From contig JAEOAD010000001.1 of assembly GCA_036365145.1 (NCBI GenBank), positions 101,157,501-101,221,500 of the forward strand: 64,000 nucleotides of DNA. The letters run 5' to 3'. Made by a program: the position numbers and the translations under genes. Shown one piece after another: positions 24,238 to 35,640 of the stretch (the first letter of the stretch is position 1; each line of letters opens with the position of its first letter). The stretch comes from Orientallactaga sibirica. Its lineage: Eukaryota; Chordata; Mammalia; Rodentia; Dipodidae. The notes under the pieces were generated by a model. That model had not been told where the DNA came from. It was given only the letters and a program-made list of their open reading frames with translations, and ran no database searches.

Positions 24238-24292
24238 TTTACAGCATTTGCCTAGTATGTACCCTGGGTTCAATATGTAGCATTGCCAAAAA
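24238..24292 (+). mobile_element. ID-like tRNA SINE fragment
   Basis: cagcatttgcctagtatgta and ccctgggttcaatatgtagc resemble the middle and B box of ID elements. Short and decayed. Confidence 0.4.
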
Positions 24293-24490
24293 AGAAGTGA
24301 GATGTATATTTCTATAAATAACATTATTTTCTTCATAATGGGTGAATAATGCTATACTATGTATTGTATAAATAATGCATGTTCTTTATCTATTCACCCA
24401 CTGATGGATGATTCTGTATCTTGGCTATTGTAAGTAGTGCTACAATAAACATGGGCAATGCAACGATCTCTGTTATTTTCTGACTTCAAA

Positions 24491-25884
24491 GTCCAGTTTT
24501 AACCAGGGTGGTAAAGCAAAGGGCCCATACATGTAGGTTTTGTGGGATGCATACAAAGTCGTATGCTGTGTTCCCTGACTCTATAAAATGTCCCCCAGCT
24601 CTCACCATACTCTTTGGTTTACAAGGTTTGGGTGTTGCCTCTTTCCTCAATCAACACCTTAAAATAGAATATTTTCTTGCAAGATAACATAAGAAATCTA
24701 CCTAGTACACTTCCTTAAACTGGGTATGGCTTTATTTTTTTCATAAATATAAGTTATCTTGAGCCAGATACAATAGCTATATCTCTCATACAACTGTTAT
24801 ATATTAACCCAAGGTAAAGTTTTGATCTTCACTTGAATAAAAACAAACAGCTTTTAATCTCACAGTTGGCAGCTACCTGAGATTAAAAATCAATTGTAAC
24901 ATGCTACCTGGAGTGATAAATTATCAAATTTTGTCAGCCTGAAAGCTAAATTCTCCTGAGAGAAGTTTGGAAGGGTGGAGACACTGTTGGGCCCTGTTGG
25001 TATAATTTTTTGTAGGCAGTCAGGCAGGGTGGTTTGTCTACCACAGTAAAAAGAGTGGGGCCAGTCTTTGAGGAGCTGTTTCACTGACTAATAGGGCTGT
25101 TTAGCTACCTAACAGGTTCCTGGGCAATTTAGTGCCAAAGGGAGGACTAAAAAAATCAACACAAATTATTTCTAAAGGTATTTGGTTCTTAGCTTGACTC
25201 ATTGTTTCCATCTATTTATGTATAAATTGTTTATCTACTCTGTCCTATGCACTATTTCATATGTTCAGGATTAACAGAAGACAAAACATACTCGGTCACT
25301 ATTTTCACAACATTAGCATTCCTATGGGACTAAAGTGGAAAGGAAGAGGGTGGAAAGACATGCTTTGAGAGTACAGATAGATCCTGAATTTATTTTTGTG
25401 AAAAACTCATTTGACTTTATTTTTTCTAGATTTACTGTAGCCTAGTGAAAGCTTTTTCCAGAGTGATTGCTGCCCACCTCCGGTACTCTGGGAACTGAGA
25501 CACCTTCAACATGGAAGTTTTCTATCCTCATCCCAGGTTTATGCACCAGAATTTTTACATCTAGAGAAAACCATGTCAATCATTCTCAGAATGTTGTTCA
25601 TAATAATTTTTCAAATGACTTTCAAACACCTATACGACATGCCTGAACTTACTCCTAACCTCACTTCTCTTACCTTTAAGAGCACAGAAGTGAGTTCTGA
25701 AATGACCATTCCCTGAAGCTTGACAGAAGGTTAAGTTCAGAAAATAACCATCATCCAAGGAAATGCATTTCAAACAGAGTCTAAGGGCTTCAGGAGATGT
25801 CTGATCTTCTGTAATGAACTATAATGACTCCCTTATCCTCCTAGAAAAATATAAACGGTTTTCAAATTATTTTAATTTTATATT
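24491..25884. other. No recognised gene or repeat
   Basis: AT-rich unique-looking DNA. The part 24890-25140 is relatively GC-rich, with a minus-strand frame of about 64 codons, but matches nothing known to me. Confidence 0.4.
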
Positions 25885-26015
25885 ATAAAAGGGCTTAAGA
25901 ACCACGGGTCCTGGTTCAAACCCTAAGTTACTAATTATTGGGGTAAGTCACTTGAGAATCCCCTTCCAAAAGCTTCTGCTTCTGTCTCTAGATTACAAAT
26001 GGTTGGGATAGTAAT
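25885..26015 (+). mobile_element. MIR fragment, sense
   Basis: The order gggcttaagaaccacgggtc, ctggttcaaaccctaagtta, ggggtaagtcacttgagaat and tctgtctctagattacaaat follows the MIR core. Confidence 0.55.
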
Positions 26016-26960
26016 TTGACCACAGTGGAAATCAGTTTTCTCAAATACCAAACTGGAATTACGTAATTGCCTCTCAATGTTCTTCCAAAGGATGAATACT
26101 AAAATCAAAGGACATAGCCAAGAAGTAATAATTCTATGGCCCTCACATCCCTTCTTGTAAGAGTGACTTTACAAGTCTTAGTATTTGGGTTTATGGAAGC
26201 ACTTTTGGGTATCCTTCATTTGCTGTGTCTACCAGGCTCTCTATTCTAATGCATTACCTCTTTGTGGATATTTCAGTACTCATTACTCATGAGTTTCTGT
26301 AAGTAATTTTTCTGTTTCTTTCCAAAAGCCAATAACTGAGAATAAATGTAACTATAAGTGGATGGGATTTGAACAAGCAAAATCTCATATGGTAAATGAC
26401 AAAAAGTAACTGTTAGGCAAATTAAAATACCCCCATCTGGTGTTCTATAATCACTTAGTTCTTATGTGAAAGCATGTGACATTTACTAAACAGCTGTCTT
26501 TTAATACCACTATCACTTTCTAATCCCGGAAAAAAAATGATATACTCTTATCCATTCTTACCATGCTTAGAAGATAACTTTTGAAAAAGCTCTTCTGTAG
26601 CCCAGCAAATATTGAGTGCATTGTGTCATAATTATTCACTTCCAGCTCCACTCACATGTCACCCACATGTCCTCAAGTAACTGCACAGTAAAAATTTCAC
26701 ATTGCACTTGAGAACTTTAGAAAGCACCATTAATATTACATCATTTTCAGGCCAATGCAAGTTCAAGTCATAATGTATTTCTTCAACTCTAAGGCTTGCC
26801 TCATAGAGAATAATTTCACCACAAGCCATGGCCCTGTCTCAACATAGTGCTCTGCACCAAAATGACTGACATTGGGGGAAGCCAAATTTAGTAAATGAAA
26901 AGACATGATACCCAGTTAAACTTGAATTTCAGATAAATAGAATTTTTTAATATAAGAATG
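26016..26960. other. No recognised feature
   Basis: Unique-looking AT-rich DNA; no gene or repeat family recognised. Confidence 0.45.
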
Positions 26961-26963
26961 TTC

Positions 26964-27179
26964 TGGACTAGAGAGATGGCTTAGTGGTTAAGGTGTTTGC
27001 CTGCAAAGCTTAAATACCAAGGTTCAATTCCCCAGGACTCACCTAAGCCAGATGCACAAGGTGGGGCATGTGTCTGGGGTTCATTTGCAGTGCCTAGAGA
27101 CCCTGGCATGCCCATTCTATCTGTCACTCTCTCTCTTTGCTTGCAAATAAATAAATAAATATTTTTAAAATCTTTAAAA
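26964..27179 (+). mobile_element. t-SINE A
   Basis: Head ggactagagagatggcttag, B-box aaggttcaattccccagg, body gccagatgcacaaggtgggg, CT tract and (aaat)n tail. The 8-bp aagaatgt at 26953-26960 and 27180-27187 is a probable target duplication. Confidence 0.88.
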
Positions 27180-27334
27180 AAGAATGTGCCAAGTATTGCA
27201 TGTACCATAATAATACTAAAAATGTTTACATGTGGATTGCATGAAATTCAGTTAGTTGATATCTTTTAGTTTATCTAAAAACCTTAACAATAATGTGTTG
27301 CTATATCACAACATGCTAAATGTCAAAGGATTCA

Positions 27335-27676
27335 TGTCACCGCCCAGTCCGACCAGCAGAATAAGGCAACGACCACAGGAACTCTTCTTGAAGCAGTTTA
27401 TTCAGGAACCTTTTACAACAGGAAGCCCCCGACTCCCAGCCCTCCACCCTAGATATAGCCTCGCCTGATCCAATCAGCAGTAGCCACGTAGGCGTTAGCT
27501 ATAGGGCACAAACAACCACCTGCTGGTGGACTGATCTTAAGTAACAAGGTACATGCGCACATCTGCAGTGTGAACGTGACTATACAAGGGCAGAAGCAGG
27601 AAATGGCGCCTAGTCATAAGACTTGGCAGTCAGCCAAGGCGCCATCTTGGAATGGCCGCCACACTGGTTCCCCACA
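27335..27676 (-). mobile_element. ERVK-like solo LTR, antisense
   Basis: 342 bp, plus-strand start tgtcaccgcccag and end ggttccccaca, so TG...CA on the minus strand. A perfect 6-bp target duplication, gattca, lies at 27329-27334 and 27677-27682; six bases is typical of ERVK elements. The minus strand shows a TATA-like ggctatatctaggg near 27451-27464 and gaataaactgc near 27395. Its GC content stands out from the AT-rich flanks. No internal region is present. Family assignment rests on the duplication length and layout. Confidence 0.85.
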
Positions 27677-27867
27677 GATTCATGTCCTGACACCTCATCT
27701 CAGGAAGCCCAGAAATGTGACTCTTAGATAAGCCTACACCATTAATTGCAGAAACAGAACCATACTCTTAAGTTTATTCACATCCAGAAGAACATGGTTA
27801 ATATAAAAATAAAATGTTTGGTATTGTCTTTGAACACTAAGCAAAACAAAATTTACTGTTTGTTCGT

Positions 27868-27988
27868 TTATTTTGGTACAAGATTTTGTTATATAGCCCT
27901 AGCTGCCCTAAATCTTGTTTAGTATCCCAGACAATCCTACCTTCTCTGCCTCTGTTGTGATTACAGGTATGTGCCACAACCACTCATC
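27868..27988 (-). mobile_element. Old B1-like SINE, antisense
   Basis: The order ttgttatatagccctagctg, cagacaatcctaccttctct, gtgattacaggtatgtgcca follows antisense B1 with heavy decay. Confidence 0.6.
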
Positions 27989-27999
27989 ATTTGAGAATT

Positions 28000-28807
28000 T
28001 GCTTCTTCAATTCCCATCAACATGTTAACAGGCAAAATTGCAGTGCCCAGCAATGAAATTAAATCCACACTGCATAAGGTACCCATCTTCCAAACTGTGG
28101 TTGTGTACATCCTCTGTGTACCATACCTGCGAGGATATCAGTGATGTCACTCACAACCTTGAACAGATTTAATGAGAAATACAAAATGAACAAAGATGTC
28201 TAAACAAATTACATATCTCTATTCTTTCAGTGCACAACAGATTTTAGTTTTGCCCCCAAGGAGATTTTATGTTTCATCATTATTAAAAATGTCAGCAATA
28301 TTTTGTCTAGAAAGGGTACAAATTTCCCCTCCTCTGCTTCCCTGACTCAAACCCCTCATTATATATTTCAGTAGTCATAGGAGGTCTTCACTGTTGCTTT
28401 CCAGTACTGCAAACTTTGAAACACAAAGTGTCATTTTGCTAAATGTATTTTGTACTTGAAGAGTTTGTTGAGCACTTAAAAAAGAAAATCATTATAAAAG
28501 ACAGTGAGAAAAGCTATTCTTCGGATAATGTTTTTGTCTCTTGTGTGTTATTTCAAGAGTAGAAATAACAGGCCGTTATCAAGTAAGCCAGCCAAGTTCC
28601 TGCGACTACGAACTCACACACCTGGAGAGGCTTCTCATGGTTTGCTTTCTTTCCCTCTTACCTACCTACTAACTTTGAGAAACATTAACAATTCTAAGGT
28701 AGAAGGAAAAGTATGAAATGAAAGCTTGACTAACTGTTTTGAAGCCTCCGATTTCCTCCTTCATTCTATCCTTAAGATGGCAAATCTCAATTACTTCTTT
28801 TGTAAAA
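28000..28807. other. No recognised feature
   Basis: Unique-looking sequence with no gene or repeat recognised. Confidence 0.45.
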
Positions 28808-28995
28808 TTTATTATTTATTTATTTATTGAAGAGAGAATGTGTGTATGGATGTGCCAAGACATCTTGCTACTGCCAATAAACTCCAGATCCAGGCACACA
28901 GAGGTCTGACTTTGCATGGGTACTGAGGAATTGAATTTAGGTCAGCAGACTTTGCAACCAAGTGCCTTTAAGCACATAGCCATCTCCCTAGTCCT
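28808..28995 (-). mobile_element. t-SINE A, antisense
   Basis: (TTTA)n start, gatgtgccaagacatcttgc, aataaactccagatccaggc, gaggaattgaatttaggtca, and agcacatagccatctcccta at the head end. Confidence 0.82.
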
Positions 28996-29782
28996 GTGAA
29001 CAGCTCTTATGATATCATGAGTATCATTTGGCTGCTGAAGGAGAAAAACCCTGTTCCTTTTGAATTTGGAAAGAACTGAGGTGAGGTCTTAAGAAAAATG
29101 AAATAAAATTGGTAAGGATAGTAGTTGAATTTGGTAACTAGAGGTTTGGGAAACCATAAAAACTGTTTTTGTTTTTTGTAATAAAGTTTCATAATGAATT
29201 GAGAGGAATAATAGGAATTAAATATGCCAGACTTAGGGCCTGATATCTATAAATTGTGTCAGGGTTATTAAGGGTCAACCTAAGGCTCCTGTATGTGAAG
29301 CATTATGAACCCTGCAGTGGGTGTTAAGAAATTCTTTAGGGAAGACCTCAACTTCAAGAACAAATTTTCAGGAAAGAGTATCTGGTCAGATCTCATAAGA
29401 AGCCACAGTCATGTCCCAGAAAAAATGACTCTGTGTGCAGTAAGGACTGAGGATATGAGAAGAAGTTCTCTATATATTGTCTAGTGTATCTAAAAGGTAC
29501 CTCAAGGGTTGTTTTATCACAATAATGGTTGATACTTTTCTTGGCCTTTTCAAATCAATGTTGGCTTGGAAATTTCATAAACAACTCATTTGAGAGAAGT
29601 GGAGAAATATCTTTGCAGGTCTGTTGACTTACAGTTTTTTAAGCTTTGAAAGACACAACTTAGTCCTTCAAGTTTCATTATCTTCTCTTACCTCCATCCT
29701 CCAAACCACATAGCCAAAGAAAAGGTTCATTATCTCAACAGAAAAAAAAAAAAAAAAAAACAGCATTAAGCTATTCTATGAA
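28996..29782. other. No recognised feature
   Basis: Unique-looking sequence ending in a run of about 20 A near 29742-29760. No gene or repeat recognised. Confidence 0.45.
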
Positions 29783-29985
29783 CCAGTGTCAGCACTTAGC
29801 AAAGCTGAAAGCAACCTTTTCCTTGTATTGTCAGTCCCCACTTCTCTACCACCACCTTTGTTCCTTCTATGCTGTTGTATCAGCCAGTATCAATCCTTAG
29901 CAAAGCTGAAATCAACCTTTTCCGTTGCTATCAAAAAGACCTTCTCCACCATTACCTTTGTTCCTAAATCTACTTTATGGAAGCA
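29783..29985 (+). repeat. Two imperfect direct repeats of about 101 bp
   Basis: ccagtgtcagcacttagcaa at 29783 recurs as ccagtatcaatccttagcaa at 29884, and both continue through an agctgaaa(g/t)caacctttt block and a cctttgttcc block. A third, partial unit (acttcaccaccatgactttt) follows at about 29988. No transposon family is recognised. Confidence 0.8.
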
Positions 29986-30029
29986 CTTCACCACCATGAC
30001 TTTTTTCCTTCTAGATTCACTTATGACAT

Positions 30030-30737
30030 TTTGCTTTGAGTTATGGTATGATATAGAAGAATAAGCCTCCTGCCCAAAGTCTGCCATCTCTCTGGCCAGA
30101 AAAAGCAGCACAAGCTGTCTTAAGTAATGAAAGCCACTAGAAAGGGGAGTTTTATCCTAGAAAAGAGAACATCAGGAATATAATCCCCAAATATGCTGTA
30201 AACTCTGTTATAATCATTGGCTGTCCATTAAATCACTCACATATGGTATTAAACTAAAAGGGAACTGTTAATCTAAGCTACTACCCACTACTTATTCTAT
30301 CCAAAAGTTTCCAGTGTGAGTCTGATGAAGTTAATCATCTATTTGAAAGTAGAACACTGTCAGTCTTTACAGATTGGTAATGGATTCCAAGATCTCCACA
30401 AGACCTAACAGACAAAGAACAATAACAACAAAAAATGCTGAATGTTCTTAAGGGAAATTATAAGTAAAAGTCCAATCATTGAAGTAAATACAAGGAAATT
30501 TGAATGACTTTTATTACCATGCTCAACGAGGTAAAGAAAAATAATCTCATGATGAATGAATAGCCAGAGAGCCTCAGTGTACGCACAGAAAATATTAGGA
30601 AGAAATAAATGCAGTATCAGAACTTAAAAGTACAACCATCTGAAACAAAAATTCCACTTGAAAGTCCTTTAAATGGCCAAAGAGTTGAAAATAGTAGTAG
30701 AAAGTCTAAATATTAAGAAGAAATAAAAAATGCTTTT
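30030..30737. other. No confident feature; possible old L1
   Basis: A-rich DNA; 30480-30720 resembles decayed L1-type sequence in composition only. No gene recognised. Confidence 0.35.
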
Positions 30738-30972
30738 AAATTTAATTAATTAATTAATTAAATTATTTATTTATTTGAAACAGAGAAAGAGGCAAATAGA
30801 TAGATATTCAGAGAAATAGAGAGAATGGATGCTCTAGGGCCTCCAGCCACTGCAAATGAACTCTATATGCATGTACCTCCTTGTTCATCTGGCTTTACAT
30901 GGGTACTGGGTAATCAAACCTGGGCCCTTTGCTTTGCAGGCAAATGCCTTAACCACATAGTCAACACCTCAG
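30738..30972 (-). mobile_element. t-SINE A, antisense
   Basis: (TTAA)n and (TTTA)n tail-complement, cctccagccactgcaaatga, gggtaatcaaacctgggccc, and aaccacatagtcaacacctc at the head end. Confidence 0.85.
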
Positions 30973-31589
30973 CATGAAAAATACTTTTAAAATAACATAG
31001 AGTCCAAAAATCATTAGACAATATCAAATTTCTTGACACCCTTGTTAAACTAGAACTGCTGAAAGACATGGGAGTAAAGCAGAGAGAAGACTTGAAGGAA
31101 TTATGTCTGAGGATTATTCACACATGATGTTAAAAATAATTTAAACAGTTAACAAGCTCCATATAATTTAAATAGGATAAAAATGAGGAAATGAGGCCTT
31201 GGAGAATCATACATATTCCACTGATAACCAAAAAAAAGAGAGATTATTGAAGACAGAAATAAATAACATGGGATAAAGAGGAGAGCATTCAAATACCATG
31301 GGGGCTTCTGGTCAGACAATCTGACTGAAAACAACAGCTTCAGGTTCAGAGAGAAATTCAGAATATAAGCAAAATTAGCAAAATTTGCCAATTTACATAT
31401 TCAGCAAAATACTGGTATCTAAAATATATAACAATTCTTAGGAGAAGCTAAATGGATGTGTTATACCCATCAAGGTCTCTCTTAATATGCATGTTTATGG
31501 ACATAGACTTGTCTGTGGTACATCTTCACCATGCATTACTAATCAACAGTATAAATGACCAGACTATTTTTAAACTTTATGTATTCTGT
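30973..31589. other. No recognised feature
   Basis: A-rich unique-looking sequence; possibly ancient L1 or HAL1 but not matched to a defined segment. Confidence 0.35.
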
Positions 31590-31880
31590 GTGTGTACATG
31601 TAGGTGTGTGTGCAAGCCAGAGGACAACCTCGGGTGTCATTCCTCTTGGGTTTCATTCAATTATTTTGAGACAGGGTCTCTCATTATCATGGAATTCATA
31701 ATGTTGGCTAGACTGGCTGGTCAGCAAGCTCCAGGAACCTATCTGTCTCCACTTTCCCAGTGGTAGGATTACAAGCATATGCCACCCCTCCCAGCCTTTT
31801 CATATAGATTCTGGGATCAAATTCACACCTTCGTGTTTGGATGGCAAGCACTTCTATTGACTGTACCATCTCCCTGGCCC
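31590..31880 (-). mobile_element. B4 SINE, antisense
   Basis: gcaagccagaggacaacctc, agacagggtctctcattatc, gctccaggaacctatctgtc, ttactagcata-like middle, and gactgtaccatctccctggc at the head end. Confidence 0.82.
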
Positions 31881-32117
31881 TAAAGGAACAAAAGGAACAC
31901 AATGACCTGGATGAATCTCCAGAGACTTTCACTGAGTGACTAAAGCAATCACAAAGTGACTGATTATAGGATTCTCTTTAAAGGGCATTGCAGAAATGGT
32001 ATTGAGAACAGTGGTCAGAGGATAAGGAACAAATAGGGGTGTGAGGGAAACAGATGTTAAAAATATTCAAGGAGCAAGGAAAACAACTAATGTGAAATGA
32101 CTGCCAGAAGATCCACT

Positions 32118-32300
32118 CTTTAATTTTTTATTTAAGAGAGCGAGAAAGAGAGATAATGCCAGGGCCTCTCACCACAGCAAACAAACTCCAGATGCATGCT
32201 CCACCCTGTGCATGTGGTTTACATAGGTCCTGGCTAATCAAACCTGGGTTCTTTGGCTTTGTAGGCAAATGCCTCAACCACTAAGCTATTTTTCCAGACT
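32118..32300 (-). mobile_element. t-SINE A, antisense, first of a same-site pair
   Basis: Body gccagggcctctcaccacag, gctaatcaaacctgggttct and aaccactaagctatttttcc. A perfect 9-bp target duplication, agatccact, lies at 32109-32117 and 32301-32309. The right-hand copy is also the left flank of the next SINE. Confidence 0.88.
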
Positions 32301-32309
32301 AGATCCACT

Positions 32310-32514
32310 ATTAAAAAATATTTTATTTATTTATTTGCAAGTACAAAGATAAAGAGAAGTGAAACAGACAGAGAGAATGGACACATCTGGGCCTCCAGCA
32401 GCTGCAAATGAACTCCAGACACATGTGTTGCTTTGTGCATTTGGTTTTAAATGAGTACTGGGTAATTGAACTCACTTAGATTTTTCAGGCAAGTGCCTTA
32501 ACTCCTAAGTCATC
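32310..32514 (-). mobile_element. t-SINE A, antisense, second of a same-site pair
   Basis: (TTTA)n start, gggcctccagcagctgcaaa, gtactgggtaattgaactca and aactcctaagtcatc at the head. The right flank, agattcact at 32515-32523, repeats the left-flank agatccact with one change. Confidence 0.85.
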
Positions 32515-32579
32515 AGATTCACTCTTTTACCAATTGTCCTAGGACAAACCTAAAATAATTTTTGAAACAAATGAATGTT

Positions 32580-33790
32580 GGAACCAGACAGAGAGATGTT
32601 ATGGCATGCATGGAGATGGGAACATGAGACCAGGCATCTATTAAGAACAAGACTGGCAAGGCTCTTCTACTGGGACTTTAGCCTGAGCTGGCTGACTGCA
32701 GCTCCAAGTGACAGGATACAGAAATGATCAAGAGAGAAATCAGGCTGCTGCTAATGGAGAAAAAGAGAGGAGCAAGCTATTTCTCATCTTATTTTGGGGG
32801 TGGGCTAAAATTTAGTAATTGTTGATTGGCCATTGGCACAGTTACTATACACAAGCATTTCACCCTTGAGGTTTGTAGGCTAACAGGAAGATGACTCTAC
32901 AATTTACTTATTGTCTCCCATAAGCATCCTGACTTCATGGTTTGCCCAGCCTAAAGGGAGGTGGGTGCTCATGCTGACCAGAAAAGCAGAAGGGTGAAGC
33001 ACAAAAAATGACAAACTATTTCCAGTGGGAAACAGGCCAAGTTAACACAGCAGCATAGTCTTAGAGAAAATATTTTCAGATAATCACCAAGTCCACATAT
33101 GGAGCTGAGTAGACTCTGACCTAAGGGTTAAGACAGCTAAGGGGGCTGGCACAATAGGAAGACAGAGACAACAAACCTTTTGTCCCATGCTAGGCATCCA
33201 TCAATCTTTAGGCTCCAGTGAAGATCCAGGGCTTATTAGCAAAAGCAGCCTTCAGGTTCTTAAGAAGTAACCTAGACAACTGTTATCATAACCCACATGT
33301 CAGAGGTGTCACCTTACAGCAATGCTGGTGAGAACATAATAATATGTTGCCAGCTGTAAAACCTTCCAAATCTTGATTTTTAAGTTAACAAAGAGGCAAT
33401 CAAGGTAAGATGGCTTTGATAATCCCAGCAGAAAGACACTAATTGTGAAGGGACTGATTCTTCTGACAGAGTGTCTGATATCTCTGGTGATTCAAAAGTA
33501 TTATCAAGGGCATTTTGTGGGATGAAGATTTTTTTTAGAAGTAATCCCCTCATCTTTATTTCCTATTGTGTGCCCCCCTCAAAACCACTGGTTTAAACTT
33601 TTTCTACTCATATGGAGCTCCTGTTCTTTAAACATACTGGTCTTGTGACCTAATCTGCTGTTTTATAACAAAGCTATTGTAAACATGCTTCCAATGGAAC
33701 AGGGTCAGGGCTCAGAGTTTATTTGCCTTTTATTCCCTTGTGGTGGTCCCTACTAGTCTCAATGGTATTGTAAAATTATAATCCAAAGGA
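32580..33790. other. Possible long ERV-derived LTR or unique DNA
   Basis: The end at 33640-33765 has LTR-like features (ttataacaaagctattgtaa, then a T-rich stretch and cttgtggtggtccctac). No terminal inverted bases, polyadenylation signal or target duplication could be fixed, so this is only a suspicion. Confidence 0.25.
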
Positions 33791-33982
33791 AATAAATTTC
33801 GGTGAGCATATACTGAAACAAATAAATTATGAAATAAATAAAAACAAATAAATACAAAAGAAGTGATACTTCCTTCATAGAACATACAATCTCCACTAGA
33901 GCATACATTCTTAATCACTGTGGCAAGATCCACTGATGAATGATTAATTAATGAGAAGAGGTTAGAAAGTGATAGGAAACTT

Positions 33983-34207
33983 TGGGCTGGAGAAATGGCT
34001 TAGAGTTAAGGCATTTGCCTGTGAAGCCAAAGGATCCCAGTTCGATTCTCCAGGTCCCATGTAAGCCAGATGCACGAGGGACACATGCATCTGGAGTTTA
34101 TTTGCAGTGGCTGGAGGCCCTGGCGTGCCCATTCTCTTTCTTCCTCTCTTCTATCATTCTCTCTCTGCTTGCAAATAAATAAATATTAAAAAAAAAAAAA
34201 AAAAAAA
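33983..34207 (+). mobile_element. t-SINE A with long poly-A tail
   Basis: Head gggctggagaaatggcttag, B-box cagttcgattctccagg, body gccagatgcacgagg, and a tail of over 20 A. The 18-bp target duplication gaaagtgataggaaactt is at 33965-33982; its partner is displaced to 34481-34498 by a second SINE. Confidence 0.92.
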
Positions 34208-34215
34208 GAAAGTGA

Positions 34216-34475
34216 GGGCTAGAGATTGCTTAGCGGTTAAGGTGCCTGCCTGCTAAGCCTAAGAACCCGGTTCCAGTCTCCAAGTCCCACATTTAGCCGG
34301 ATGCAGTGACACAAGGGCACAATGCTGCACTTGACCACGAGGGGGCGCACACATCTAGATTTCGTTCACAGCAGCTGAGAGACTGCTGGCACGCCCATCT
34401 CTATCTGTCTCCCTCTCCCTCTCTGTCTGTCTCTCTCTGTGTCTCTCTCCAAAAAGTAAATAAAATAGTAATAAT
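34216..34475 (+). mobile_element. t-SINE B inserted into the neighbour's target duplication
   Basis: Body gaccacgagggggcgcacac, cagcagctgagagactgctg and a CT/GT tract. A 13-bp target duplication, aaaaagaaagtga, lies at 34203-34215 and 34476-34488 and includes A-tail bases of the first SINE, so this copy is the younger one. Unlike the other B copies it has a single ggttccagtctccaag block. Confidence 0.92.
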
Positions 34476-34498
34476 AAAAAGAAAGTGATAGGAAACTT

Positions 34499-35640
34499 GT
34501 ATAGCCTCAAAGTATTTCCCCTGAAAATACTTACTCATCTCAGAAGGAAAAATAGAAATTTTCAGTGGAGAAGACTGGAGACACCATTTTAACCAAATGA
34601 TAACAATTAAATCTCCAGGAGAGTCATGCAAGTAACATCCACCAATCTAAAATTATTTCTCTTCAAATGAACAAGTTCTCAAATAATAAAGGGGAGAAGG
34701 CAAAATCTGTGAATAGGCAAATCACACAATGTTACAGTCTCCAATTATATCATAAAATTTTCCTACTGTCCCTAATAATCTAATAAATGCAGATTTTAAA
34801 CTTCTAAAGTATCATTCTAGATCTATCTGAATGCTTTAAAAGTTAGAGACTGAAAATAGCTACTTATTGTGAGAACATTAAAATGATCCTCCAATGCTCT
34901 TTCATTATAAATATGAACATGAATATTGTAATCCTTTTAGAAGTTGACTTTGCTCTATCTTCTGACATTTTTAAATACATATGTACTTTTACTTCCTAGC
35001 CCATGTTTAATAAATGAAGAATGCTTTCATAGAAATAGTAGACTTTTTGAAATATAATGATAATATACTAAACAATATTCATAGAAGCTTGTTAGAAGCA
35101 GTCAAGCAAAAGCACAATCAATATTCTAAAATATCAACAAAAAACACAACAAATTACTAAATGCCAGACTAATAGAAAACAATTAGATCTGCATCAGGAA
35201 GCTAAAAGAAAATTATACAATATACTCTTCATGAAAAATGATAAGTTTATTTTCTTACTTATATATGTACATATTCATATAAACTCTCCTGTCTTGTTGT
35301 CCAGGGTCTCATGAACAAGGTGGCCATCATGGGTTGTCTGCAACAGAAGGAAGGATTGGTGCAGATGGAAGGTCACACCAAAGAGAAGCAGGGAATCAAT
35401 TTGACAAAAGACTGAATTTTTAAAAAGATTTCTCAGAATAAATATAGCATTCCTCAAACAACTTCATCTATGTCAAATACCTATGTGTATGAATGTATGC
35501 ATATCTAAAGAGAATGCAAACATTTCAAATGGTTAATGGAATTATATTACAAGGTGATAAGAATACAAGTGAGTTTTTAGGGTCTTTCTTATATTTCTAT
35601 GCATTATTCAAAGTGTTCCAAAGAACATATACTAATTATA
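34499..35640. other. No recognised feature
   Basis: AT-rich unique-looking DNA. No gene or repeat family recognised. Confidence 0.45.

Larger units (their letters stand above)
23840..24490 (-). mobile_element. L1 3' end, antisense, interrupted by B1 and an ID-like fragment
   Basis: The left part (gttgatcctattcaccctcc, tgctgatcctctttctcttc) is the antisense rodent L1 3' UTR. After the B1 insertion, 24300-24490 reads cacccactgatggatgattc and atcttggctattgtaagtag, which is antisense L1 ORF2 3' sequence. Confidence 0.65.

Noticed and set aside
29786..30064. Open frame of 92 codons with an open frame on the other strand
   Set aside because: Lies on the 101-bp direct repeats; both strands are open because of low stop-codon density in the repeat, not because of coding.
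33983..34475. tRNA genes, because of A-box and B-box motifs
   Set aside because: These belong to tRNA-derived SINEs; no cloverleaf or anticodon arm could be drawn.
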